Shown here one piece after another: positions 1 to 5,885 of a stretch of DNA of 21,407 bases. Position numbers and translations under genes: made by a program. The notes under the pieces were generated by a model, which was not told the origin of the DNA, did no database searches, and saw nothing but the letters and a program-made list of their open reading frames with translations. How positions within the stretch are numbered: the first letter of the stretch is position 1; each line of letters opens with the position of its first letter. This stretch comes from a bacterium. GTDB taxonomy: Bacteria > UBP18 > UBA7526. The stretch spans positions 1-21,407 of the forward strand of contig JAUWXM010000009.1 in the NCBI GenBank assembly GCA_030616365.1, given 5' to 3'.

Positions 1-528
1 CTTCCTCTATATCAAAGAGCAGCCTATAGTGATAGACCTCTTCCTATCGGTTTTGGCCAAACCATCTCCCAGCCCTACATTGTTGCTTTAATGACTGAAT
101 CCTTAAGGCTAAAGGGGGATGAGAAGGTCCTTGAGATTGGAACTGGTTCTGGTTATCAGGCGGCCATATTGGCAGAACTTGCTGAAAAGGTCTATACCAT
201 CGAGATTATTCCTGGATTGACAAAAAGAGCAGAAAAAATCTTAAAGAAATTGGGCTATAAGAATATCGAAGTAAAATGTGGTGACGGCTATTTAGGCTGG
301 CCAGAATATGCTCCTTTCAACGCTATAATCGTCACCTGTGCTCCAGACCATATTCCTCAGCCCCTGATAGACCAATTGGCAGAGGGGGGAAGGATGGTTA
401 TTCCCATCGCTGATACCTATCCCCAGAGACTGACCCTCATTCAGAAAAAGAAAGGAAAAATCGTTCAAGAAGTCATTACTGGCTGTATGTTTGTTCCTAT
501 GACCGGCGAAGAAATCAAAAAACATTAA
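1..528 (+). CDS. pcm: Protein-L-isoaspartate O-methyltransferase, 3' part (5' end outside window)
   Basis: Repairs damaged proteins by methylating L-isoaspartyl residues with S-adenosylmethionine in the cytoplasm. The frame is open from base 1, so the gene is cut by the window edge; 175 residues are visible. The first visible stretch contains RPLPIGFGQTISQPYIVA, the family's substrate-side signature, followed by the SAM-binding loop EIGTGSGYQAA at about residues 45-55. The end, FVPMTGEEIKKH, matches the normal C-terminus of the family, so the 3' end is intact. An internal ATG at 91 is not the real start, because the conserved signature lies upstream of it. A hairpin at 534-553 follows directly. 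The identification is strong; only the N-terminal 30-40 residues are missing. Confidence 0.95.
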   Translation, partial: LPLYQRAAYSDRPLPIGFGQTISQPYIVALMTESLRLKGDEKVLEIGTGSGYQAAILAELAEKVYTIEIIPGLTKRAEKILKKLGYKNIEVKCGDGYLGWPEYAPFNAIIVTCAPDHIPQPLIDQLAEGGRMVIPIADTYPQRLTLIQKKKGKIVQEVITGCMFVPMTGEEIKKH

Positions 529-530
529 GA

Positions 531-556
531 GGTCTCTGAAAAAAATTTCAGAGCCC
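531..556 (+). terminator. Hairpin just after pcm, possible transcription end
   Basis: A perfect 8 bp stem (534-541 with 546-553, loop AAAA) lies 5 bases after the pcm stop and extends to 11 bp with one mismatch. It is followed by CCCCTTG and not by a T tract, so it is not a canonical rho-independent terminator. It may be an mRNA 3'-end-protecting hairpin. Confidence 0.4.
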
Positions 557-559
557 CTT

Positions 560-660
560 GATTACACCGATTATGAGAAGATTACACCGATTACCTCGGC
601 GATACAAAAATCTGTGTAATCTATATTCATCTGTGAAATCAGAAATTTCATTAGAAATTT
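560..660. repeat. Short direct and inverted repeats around GATTACACCGATTA
   Basis: The 14-mer GATTACACCGATTA occurs at 560-573 and again at 580-593. AATCTGTGTAATCT at 609-622 is its reverse complement with one mismatch, and ATCTGTGAAATC at 629-640 is a further degenerate copy. AGAAATTTC then occurs twice within 641-662. The block fills most of the space between pcm and the arginine decarboxylase and has no coding potential. It looks like a dispersed noncoding repeat. Confidence 0.55.
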
Positions 661-663
661 CTC

Positions 664-692
664 TTGACATTGCTAATTTTTAGTGCTTTAAT
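664..692 (+). promoter_or_regulatory. Sigma70-like promoter for arginine decarboxylase
   Basis: TTGACA at 664-669, a 17 bp spacer, then TTTAAT at 687-692 preceded by an extended -10 TGC. The -35 is perfect and the spacing ideal. It would give a leader of about 85-90 bases before the ATG at 786. No operator is recognisable. Confidence 0.6.
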
Positions 693-785
693 TAATTAAG
701 CGCTCTTAACTTAAATCTGTATTTTGCTAATTATATTGTTTTTCTCTGCGTTTTTAAGTTAAAATTTTGCGCTTTGGCGGTTGCC

Positions 786-1439
786 ATGTATGTTCCAACC
801 AAAGTATGCTTGGCCAAGGGAGTGGGAAGACATAAGGAGAAACTGACCAGTTTTGAGCTTGCCCTGCGTAACGCCCAGATTGCAAAGTATAATATAGTAA
901 ATGTCTCAAGCATCGTTCCCCCCGCCTGCCAGCTTATTCCCTTAGCAGAAGGATTAAAATATCTTGCTCCCGGACAGATCATCCACTGCGTGATGAGCAA
1001 GAACGCTACCAACGAGCCCCACCGCCTCATCGCTTCCTCCATTGGGGTAGCCGTCCCCAAGGACCCTACTCAGTATGGCTACCTCTCAGAGCATCATTCC
1101 TTTGGGGAGACGGAACAGAAGGCTGGGGATTATGCTGAGGATTTAGCGGCCTATATGTTGGCCACCATCTTGGGAGTAGAGTTTGAGATTGGGGCAAGTT
1201 ACGATGAGGAGAAGGAACTCTGGAAGATATCTGGTCAAACAGTGAAGACTACCAACATTACCCAGTCCGCCATCGGGGATAAGAACGGGCTCTGGACCAC
1301 GGTCTTAACCGCCGCCATCCTCATTCCCCCGATGAAGATACCTGAGATAAAACCAGCAGAAGCAAAGGAGGAAGCCAAAATACCGGGACTAAAAGCGGAA
1401 AAAATACCTGAAGTAAAAAAGGAGCCGGTAAAAGTTTGA
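786..1439 (+). CDS. pdaD: Pyruvoyl-dependent arginine decarboxylase
   Basis: Converts arginine to agmatine. The proenzyme cleaves itself between two serines and the second becomes the pyruvoyl cofactor. From the ATG at 786 the protein has 217 residues. The cleavage motif VSSIVPP is at residues 40-46, so Ser41/Ser42 is the expected site. The core fold signature continues with TNEPHRLIASSIGVAVPKD and a C-terminal half typical of the family. A TTG at 774 in the same frame is an alternative start; neither has a clear Shine-Dalgarno site, and the ATG gives the more usual N-terminus. After about residue 180 comes an odd Lys/Pro/Glu/Ala-rich tail with repeated KIPE-K units, absent from well-studied homologues. 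The next gene is agmatinase, so together they make putrescine. An archaeal-style enzyme of this type is known in several bacterial lineages. Confidence 0.92.
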   Translation: MYVPTKVCLAKGVGRHKEKLTSFELALRNAQIAKYNIVNVSSIVPPACQLIPLAEGLKYLAPGQIIHCVMSKNATNEPHRLIASSIGVAVPKDPTQYGYLSEHHSFGETEQKAGDYAEDLAAYMLATILGVEFEIGASYDEEKELWKISGQTVKTTNITQSAIGDKNGLWTTVLTAAILIPPMKIPEIKPAEAKEEAKIPGLKAEKIPEVKKEPVKV

Positions 1440-1455
1440 CTTTCAATAATTTTGA

Positions 1456-1482
1456 AGCATCGGAATTTATAATTCCGGTGCT
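1456..1482 (+). repeat. 12 bp hairpin between pdaD and speB
   Basis: Bases 1456-1467 pair with 1471-1482 across a three-base loop TAT (one G-U pair if transcribed). No T tract follows, so it is unlikely to end transcription; pdaD and speB are probably co-transcribed. It adjoins the hairpin cluster at 1512-1612 and may be the left end of the same element. Confidence 0.5.
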
Positions 1483-1511
1483 GAGGATTAGGGGGTTTGG
1501 GGGAAAGAATC

Positions 1512-1612
1512 TGCTTGTCCCCAAGGGGTGACAGTGGAGAAATGCGACGAATAGGAGCATTTCGGAACGCCAGAGGGGTGAAACCCCTATGGAAGTATCC
1601 CCGAAGGGGATA
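1512..1612 (+). repeat. Cluster of four short hairpins at the 5' end of agmatinase
   Basis: Four consecutive inverted repeats: an imperfect one at 1515-1533 around CCCCAAGGGG; 1539-1545 with 1557-1563 (7 bp); 1574-1579 with 1583-1588 (6 bp, loop GAA); and 1596-1602 with 1606-1612 (7 bp, loop GAA). Such density is not expected of coding sequence. The open frame passes through it and yields arginine-rich residues before the normal agmatinase N-terminus, as with palindromic elements embedded in genes. Confidence 0.7.
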
Positions 1613-2459
1613 TCTTGGAGATATAGAAAGGAAATTCTCTGATTTTGAAAAATCCAGAGTAGTCATCCTTCCTGTCCCCTATGAAACGACGACCACCTAT
1701 CGGAAGGGAGCCAAGAATGCCCCCCGAGCAATCATTACTGCCTCTCGGAATATGGAACTATATGACGAGGAACTTGATTACGAACCCTATAAAATAGGTA
1801 TTCATACCCTAAGGGAATTGAAAGAAGGTTTTAATAGCCCCCAAAAGATGATCAAGGCCTTGGCAGATAAAGTCCAGGGCCTCTTTTCTTTAGGAAAGTT
1901 AGTCATCGCCTTAGGGGGAGAGCATACCATTACCTTAGGAATGGTAGAGGGCTTAAAGAGAGAAGAAAAGGATTTCTCCATTCTTATTCTCGATGCCCAT
2001 ACTGACCTAAGAAATTCCTATGAGGGAACGAAATACTCCCATGCCTGTGTCGCTCGGAGGCTTATAGAGGAAAACAGAATTGTTCAGGTGGGAATAAGAA
2101 GCCTCTGCCGGAAAGAGGCGGATTTTATCAAGGAGAAAAATTTAAGACTCTTCTATGCCAAGGATATTGTGGGCAGGGAAGAGTGGATGAAAGAAGCAAT
2201 CTCCCGTCTTTCAGATAAGATATACCTTTCAATTGACTTAGACTTCTTAGACCCTTCCATTATGCCTGCTGTGGGAACCCCTGAACCTGGTGGCTTGGGA
2301 TGGTATGAAACCCTAAAGTTCCTGTGCCTTCTTTCCCAAAAGAAGAAAATCCTAGGCATCGATGTCGTAGAACTCTGTCCCACTCCTCTTGACATTCCTT
2401 CCTCATTCGCTGCCGCAAAACTCATCTACAAACTCATCGCCTACCTCACCACTACTTAG
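1542..2459 (+). CDS. speB: Agmatinase (ureohydrolase family)
   Basis: Hydrolyses agmatine to putrescine and urea with a binuclear manganese centre in the cytoplasm. All metal ligands are visible, numbered from the ATG at 1542: GGEH (His128), DAHTD (Asp151, His153, Asp155) and DLD (Asp232, Asp234), plus the family loop GTPEPGG. Spacing between these matches E. coli SpeB closely. The start is uncertain. Homologues normally begin close to YLGDIERKFSDFEK, but no ATG or GTG lies there. The options are ATG 1542 (GGAG only two bases upstream), GTG 1578 and TTG 1497. The extra 24-30 residues come from the hairpin cluster 1512-1612. It follows the arginine decarboxylase by about 100 bases and probably shares its promoter, completing arginine-to-putrescine conversion. 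Function is confident; the first codon is not. Confidence 0.93.
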   Translation: MRRIGAFRNARGVKPLWKYPRRGYLGDIERKFSDFEKSRVVILPVPYETTTTYRKGAKNAPRAIITASRNMELYDEELDYEPYKIGIHTLRELKEGFNSPQKMIKALADKVQGLFSLGKLVIALGGEHTITLGMVEGLKREEKDFSILILDAHTDLRNSYEGTKYSHACVARRLIEENRIVQVGIRSLCRKEADFIKEKNLRLFYAKDIVGREEWMKEAISRLSDKIYLSIDLDFLDPSIMPAVGTPEPGGLGWYETLKFLCLLSQKKKILGIDVVELCPTPLDIPSSFAAAKLIYKLIAYLTTT

Positions 2460-2641
2460 ATCAGCACCTTCAAAATGCTTCTCAGATACTTCTTACTTCT
2501 TTTCTGTTTTTTTATTTTGTTTTTAATTTAATTTTTATTTTTTAAATTCTTAAGAATTTGGAAATAATGAAATAGCAACAAAAATAAGTTGAAGAGTCAA
2601 ATTTGATTTTTTTGCTGCATTTTGATTTCATCAAAATTTGT
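2460..2641 (+). other. AT-rich spacer with T tracts and small palindromes
   Basis: No gene is seen. The + strand has long T runs at 2505-2545, which may end transcription after speB though no strong GC stem precedes them. A palindromic motif around TTCTTAAGAA lies in 2544-2568, nearly identical to 13068-13092. A 7 bp hairpin (2620-2626 with 2630-2636) follows. Confidence 0.4.
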
Positions 2642-2670
2642 TTGTTTTTTGGCTCTAAATGTGGTAAAAT
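2642..2670 (+). promoter_or_regulatory. Promoter for the MEMO-AMMECR1 gene
   Basis: TTGTTT at 2642-2647, a 17 bp spacer, and TAAAAT at 2665-2670 with an extended -10 TGG just before. Transcription would begin near 2677, leaving a very short leader that still includes the GGAG ribosome-binding site at 2678-2681. Confidence 0.5.
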
Positions 2671-2688
2671 TACTTGTGGAGACGAAGA

Positions 2689-4218
2689 ATGAAGAAGATT
2701 ACGATTTTAGCGATTCTTTTAATAGTCGTCTTAAGTCCCTTTCTTTATGCTCAGGTTCCAAAGACCCAGGCTACACCAAAGAAAGTCAGAAGACCAGCGG
2801 TAGCCGGGACCTTCTATCCTGGGAATAGACTCCTTCTTCAGAGACAGGTGGATGGCTTCTTAGCAAAGGCAAAGAAGGTAGAATTGGAAGGAGAACTAAT
2901 TGCTTTAATCGCTCCCCATGCGGGCTATATCTACTCTGGACCGGTGGCAGCCTATTCCTATAAGCAGTTAGAGAAAAGAGATTTTGATATTGTGATCCTC
3001 ATCGGTCCCAGCCATCGCATCGGCTTTGCTGGGGCCTCTGTTTACAATCATGGTTCCTATCAGACGCCATTAGGATTGGTAGAGGTTGATTCTGATTTAG
3101 CAGATAAGATTATTGCTCAAGATAAGAGTATCAGATATATCCCTCAAGCACATATCAGGGAGCACTCCTTAGAGGTTCAACTGCCCTTCCTTCAGAGAAC
3201 ATTAAAGGACTTTAAGATCATTCCCATCCTGATTTCCGATCCCTCTTTGAAAAACTGCCGAATCTTAGCTGATGCTATTTTTAAAAGTAGAGAAGGTAAA
3301 AATGTCTTAATCGTTGCCTCTACCGATCTATCCCACTATCAACCTTATAGTAAAGCCTGCCAATTAGACAAGGTCACTCTGGATGCTATTCTGACCTTGA
3401 ATCCAGAGGAAGTGGCCAAGAAGGGTGATATATGTGGCAAGGCAGCGGTCTTGACTACTCTAATGGTTGCCAAAAAGTTGGGAGCAGATAAAGCAATTAT
3501 TTTAAAGTATCTCAACAGTGGCGATACCGCCGGGCCCAAGGATGGCGTGGTGGGCTACGGTGCGGTTGCCATTGTAAACCCCGTTAGAAGTAAGACGTCC
3601 AAGGCGTCTGCCTCGCCTTTGGTGAGGACTTCTAACGGGGTAAAGAAAGGAGAAAAAAAGATGAAAGGAGTCTACTCTAAAGAAGAGAGAGAAGAGTTAT
3701 TAAAGATTGCCCGGGATTCTATTAAAAGTTTTCTTACTACCAGAAAGCCGCCCAGGATAGAGACTGAAAATCCGAAGCTGAAGCAGAAGCGAGGAGTCTT
3801 CGTTACCCTGAGGAGGGGAGAGGTCTTGAGGGGTTGTATTGGTTTCATCGAGCCCGTCTTCCCCCTTTATCACGCGATAAGCGAGTGCGCCATATCTGCG
3901 GCTACCAAGGACATCAGATTCCCGCCAGTGACTGTAGAGGAATTATCCAAGATTACCATTGAAATCTCCATTTTATCTCCAACAAAGAGGATAGTTAGCG
4001 TCGATGAGATTAAGATGGGAATTCATGGAGTAGTGGTAAAGAAGGGGCTCAATCAAGGGATATTCCTACCCCAGGTGGCAGAAGAAACCGGCTGGAATAA
4101 GGAAGAGTTCTTAAACCACCTATGTAGCGGAAAGGCCGGGCTTCCTCCCGATGCCTGGAAGGATAAGGATACTGAAATCTACATCTTCACTGTGGAAAAA
4201 TTTGAGGAGAAGAAATAA
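2689..4218 (+). CDS. amrBA: AmmeMemoRadiSam proteins B and A fused (MEMO-AMMECR1), with signal peptide
   Basis: A fusion of two conserved proteins of unsettled biochemical role. ATG 2689 follows GGAG at a 7-base spacing; a TTG at 2674 is less likely. Residues 1-21 form a signal peptide ending FLYA. Residues 35-296 are MEMO, related to dioxygenase LigB: APHAGYIYSG, GPSH (His109), EHSLEVQLPF (His159) and STDLSHY, with Cys249 near the site that human MEMO1 uses for metal. Residues 325-509 are AMMECR1, with LRGCIGFIEP. The linker, residues 297-318, is encoded by a perfect 14 bp palindromic element. An internal ATG at 3661 (Met325) has its own AAAGGAG 8 bases upstream, so free AMMECR1 may also be made. 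The radical SAM partner lies two genes downstream. A secreted MEMO is unusual. Family calls are strong; function is unknown. The symbol is only a convenience. Confidence 0.93.
   Translation: MKKITILAILLIVVLSPFLYAQVPKTQATPKKVRRPAVAGTFYPGNRLLLQRQVDGFLAKAKKVELEGELIALIAPHAGYIYSGPVAAYSYKQLEKRDFDIVILIGPSHRIGFAGASVYNHGSYQTPLGLVEVDSDLADKIIAQDKSIRYIPQAHIREHSLEVQLPFLQRTLKDFKIIPILISDPSLKNCRILADAIFKSREGKNVLIVASTDLSHYQPYSKACQLDKVTLDAILTLNPEEVAKKGDICGKAAVLTTLMVAKKLGADKAIILKYLNSGDTAGPKDGVVGYGAVAIVNPVRSKTSKASASPLVRTSNGVKKGEKKMKGVYSKEEREELLKIARDSIKSFLTTRKPPRIETENPKLKQKRGVFVTLRRGEVLRGCIGFIEPVFPLYHAISECAISAATKDIRFPPVTVEELSKITIEISILSPTKRIVSVDEIKMGIHGVVVKKGLNQGIFLPQVAEETGWNKEEFLNHLCSGKAGLPPDAWKDKDTEIYIFTVEKFEEKK
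3578..3641 (+). repeat. Palindromic element inserted in frame between MEMO and AMMECR1
   Basis: A perfect 14 bp inverted repeat (3578-3591 with 3628-3641) encloses two smaller hairpins: 3593-3597 with 3605-3609, and 3611-3614 with 3623-3626. The structure is a three-way junction. The + strand reading adds about 22 residues of Ser/Lys/Thr-rich linker with no stop codon. It begins with ACCCCG, like other elements in this window. Confidence 0.85.
3646..3663 (+). promoter_or_regulatory. Internal ribosome-binding site and ATG for a separate AMMECR1
   Basis: AAAGGAG at 3646-3652 lies 8 bases before ATG 3661-3663, which is in frame and falls where stand-alone AMMECR1 proteins normally begin. This suggests the two domains were once separate genes, and that AMMECR1 can still be started independently. 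Confidence 0.6.
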
Positions 4219-4219
4219 A

Positions 4220-4633
4220 ATGGCTGAAGAGAAGAAAAAAGATGAATTGAATTATCAATTTGTGAGTCTTGTCTTTTCCCTCCAGCAAGCGGCCATGGCC
4301 CAACTGGGCAAGATAACCAATCCCGCTACGGGAAAAATGGAGAAGAATCTCATTCAGGCAAAGGCCACTATAGACATGCTCGAGATGCTGAAGGAGAAGA
4401 GTGAAAGTAACCTCACTGATACTGAGCAGAAAATAATCTTGAATACTTTAGACAATCTCTATCTAAATTATGCCGACGAAGTTGCAACCGCAGAGGCCGC
4501 AGAGAAACCTAAGGAAGAAAAGAAGCCCTCCTCCGCTTCCCCCTCCGCTAAAGCTACGGCGGACAAGAAAGCTACGGAGGGTAAACCCCGCCCCTCAGAG
4601 AGGAGCGAGAGTAAAGAAGAAAAGAAGGAATGA
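4220..4633 (+). CDS. DUF1844 family protein with repeat-derived C-terminal tail
   Basis: Small conserved bacterial protein of unknown function. ATG 4220 directly follows the previous stop, with GAGGAG at 4204-4209 as ribosome-binding site; an earlier in-frame ATG at 4151 lies inside the AMMECR1 domain and is rejected. The product is 137 residues. Residues 13-87 match DUF1844: FVSLVFSLQQAAMAQLG, then NPATGK, AKATIDMLEMLKEK and NLTDTEQ. Residues 90-137 are a charged, low-complexity tail. Part of it (about 107-121, SASPSAKATADKKATEG) is encoded by an inverted repeat at 4541-4581, and the following PRPSERSE is encoded by a segment with the ACCCCGCCCC core. The tail is thus probably a repeat insertion extending a protein of about 90-100 residues. 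It lies between the MEMO-AMMECR1 and radical SAM genes, likely one operon. Confidence 0.85.
   Translation: MAEEKKKDELNYQFVSLVFSLQQAAMAQLGKITNPATGKMEKNLIQAKATIDMLEMLKEKSESNLTDTEQKIILNTLDNLYLNYADEVATAEAAEKPKEEKKPSSASPSAKATADKKATEGKPRPSERSESKEEKKE
4541..4605 (+). repeat. Palindromic element within the DUF1844 gene tail
   Basis: CCCTCCG at 4541-4547 pairs with CGGAGGG at 4575-4581, with an inner TCCGC/GCGGA stem. Next comes AACCCCGCCCCT at about 4583-4594, which equals the left arm of the elements at 12951 and 15480. It is read through in frame. Confidence 0.65.
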
Positions 4634-4646
4634 AAGCTAAATAGTT

Positions 4647-5795
4647 ATGAGATTAAGCAGAAGGATAGCAAGGACCTTGGGAGCGACCCTCCTCCTTGCT
4701 TTTTTTATCATTATAGGAGTACTTATCATGAATACTAGAAAATCAAACAATCCCAGGACTGGTGCTACGCCCAAGAAAGGGGAGGTTAGACTCTATCCCG
4801 CAATGTACTGGGAGAAGTTGCCAGAAAAAAGGGTGAGGTGTAACCTATGCTTCAGAAAGTGCGTAACTAAGGATGGAGAGATCGGCTTCTGTAGGAACAA
4901 GATAAATAAGGGAGGGGAGTACTATACCCTGGTCTATGGCATTCCCTGTGCCGTCCATATAGACCCCGTTGAGAAAGAGCCCCAGCACCACATGCTCCCG
5001 GAAAGCAGGATATTATGTATTGGAACTGCCAGTTGTAACTTCCGATGCAAGTTCTGCCATAATTGGCATATGTCCCAGAGGAATATCTACCAGACATTAA
5101 ACTATGACCATCCACCAGAGAGAATTGTGGAACTGGCCATTGAGAATAAGTGTCCTACCATCTCCTTTACCTATAATGAGCCCACTGTATTCTACGAATA
5201 TATGCTCGATATCGCAAAACTTGCCCAGAAGAAGGGAGTAAAGATACTCTTCCACTCCAATGGCTCCATGTCTCCAGAGCCATTGAGGGAACTTCTGAAA
5301 TATAGTGATGCCGTAACCATTGACCTCAAAGGATTTACCAATAAATTTTATAGCGAGGCCTCATCAGCTAGACTGGAGCCAGTTCTTGAAACCCTGAAGA
5401 TTATCAAGGAAGAGGGGAAGTGGCTTGAGATTGTGAATCTCATTATTCCTACTCTGAATGACAATCCCAAGGACATCAGAAGGATGTGCGAGTGGATAAA
5501 GAAGAACTTAGGGGACGAGGTTCCCATCCATTTTAACAGGTTTTCTCCTATCTATAAGATGCAGAACCTTCCCCCTACACCAATAAAGACCTTGGAGGGG
5601 GCACGAGATATTGCTAAAGAGGTGGGTATAAAATACATCTATATCGGGAATGTCCCGGGACATAAGGGAAACTCCACCTACTGCCCAAAATGCAAGAAGA
5701 GACTGGTAAGAAGGATTCACTTCGCTGTCCTGGAAAATAGAATAAAAAACGGAAGATGCTCCTATTGCGGAGAGGAAATCCCCGGCCTCTGGTGA
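4647..5795 (+). CDS. amrS: AmmeMemoRadiSam system radical SAM enzyme
   Basis: Radical SAM protein that uses a 4Fe-4S cluster to cleave S-adenosylmethionine; its substrate is unknown, and it co-occurs with MEMO and AMMECR1, both just upstream. It has 382 residues from ATG 4647. The cluster motif CNFRCKFC gives Cys130, Cys134 and Cys137. An N-terminal four-cysteine group (65, 68, 72, 82) and a C-terminal pair of CxxC motifs (346/349 and 371/374, zinc-ribbon-like) are typical of the pyruvate-formate-lyase-activase-like branch. Residues 1-27 contain SRRIAR followed by a 17-residue hydrophobic stretch, a membrane anchor or weak Tat-like signal. However, AGGAG at 4715-4719 sits 8 bases before an in-frame ATG at 4728, which would give a soluble cytoplasmic form. 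The ATG at 4647 has only a distant GAAGGA. Either or both starts may be used. Confidence 0.93.
   Translation: MRLSRRIARTLGATLLLAFFIIIGVLIMNTRKSNNPRTGATPKKGEVRLYPAMYWEKLPEKRVRCNLCFRKCVTKDGEIGFCRNKINKGGEYYTLVYGIPCAVHIDPVEKEPQHHMLPESRILCIGTASCNFRCKFCHNWHMSQRNIYQTLNYDHPPERIVELAIENKCPTISFTYNEPTVFYEYMLDIAKLAQKKGVKILFHSNGSMSPEPLRELLKYSDAVTIDLKGFTNKFYSEASSARLEPVLETLKIIKEEGKWLEIVNLIIPTLNDNPKDIRRMCEWIKKNLGDEVPIHFNRFSPIYKMQNLPPTPIKTLEGARDIAKEVGIKYIYIGNVPGHKGNSTYCPKCKKRLVRRIHFAVLENRIKNGRCSYCGEEIPGLW
4715..4730 (+). promoter_or_regulatory. Internal ribosome-binding site for a soluble form of the radical SAM enzyme
   Basis: AGGAG, an 8-base spacer, then ATG 4728-4730 in frame with the radical SAM enzyme. 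Starting here removes the hydrophobic N-terminal segment. It is better placed than anything upstream of the ATG at 4647. Confidence 0.5.
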
Positions 5796-5821
5796 GACGC
5801 AAACTGCCAAATAAAAAATGC

Positions 5822-5850
5822 TTGTAATTTCCCTAAAAATATGGTATAAT
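5822..5850 (+). promoter_or_regulatory. Strong promoter of the restriction-modification genes
   Basis: TTGTAA at 5822-5827, a 17 bp spacer, and a perfect TATAAT at 5845-5850 preceded by the extended -10 TGG. Transcription would start near 5857, about 30 bases before the GTG at 5886. It marks the left edge of the AT-rich island. Confidence 0.75.
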
Positions 5851-5885
5851 ATTAGTTAGAAATTGTGAGTAAGGGGGGAATTAAA

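Noticed and set aside
1235..1666. Minus-strand 143-codon frame over the pdaD/speB junction
   Set aside because: Shadow of two well-supported genes and the hairpin cluster.
3578..3641. Cloverleaf-like fold suggesting a tRNA-like RNA
   Set aside because: No T-loop or D-loop consensus, no 7 bp acceptor plus discriminator, and the stretch is in frame within a protein gene.
4151..4219. Upstream start for the DUF1844 gene
   Set aside because: It lies inside AMMECR1 coding sequence; ATG 4220 has a GAGGAG site and gives the expected domain start.
5865..5885. GTG at 5865 as methyltransferase start
   Set aside because: The strong ribosome-binding site lies after it and fits GTG 5886.
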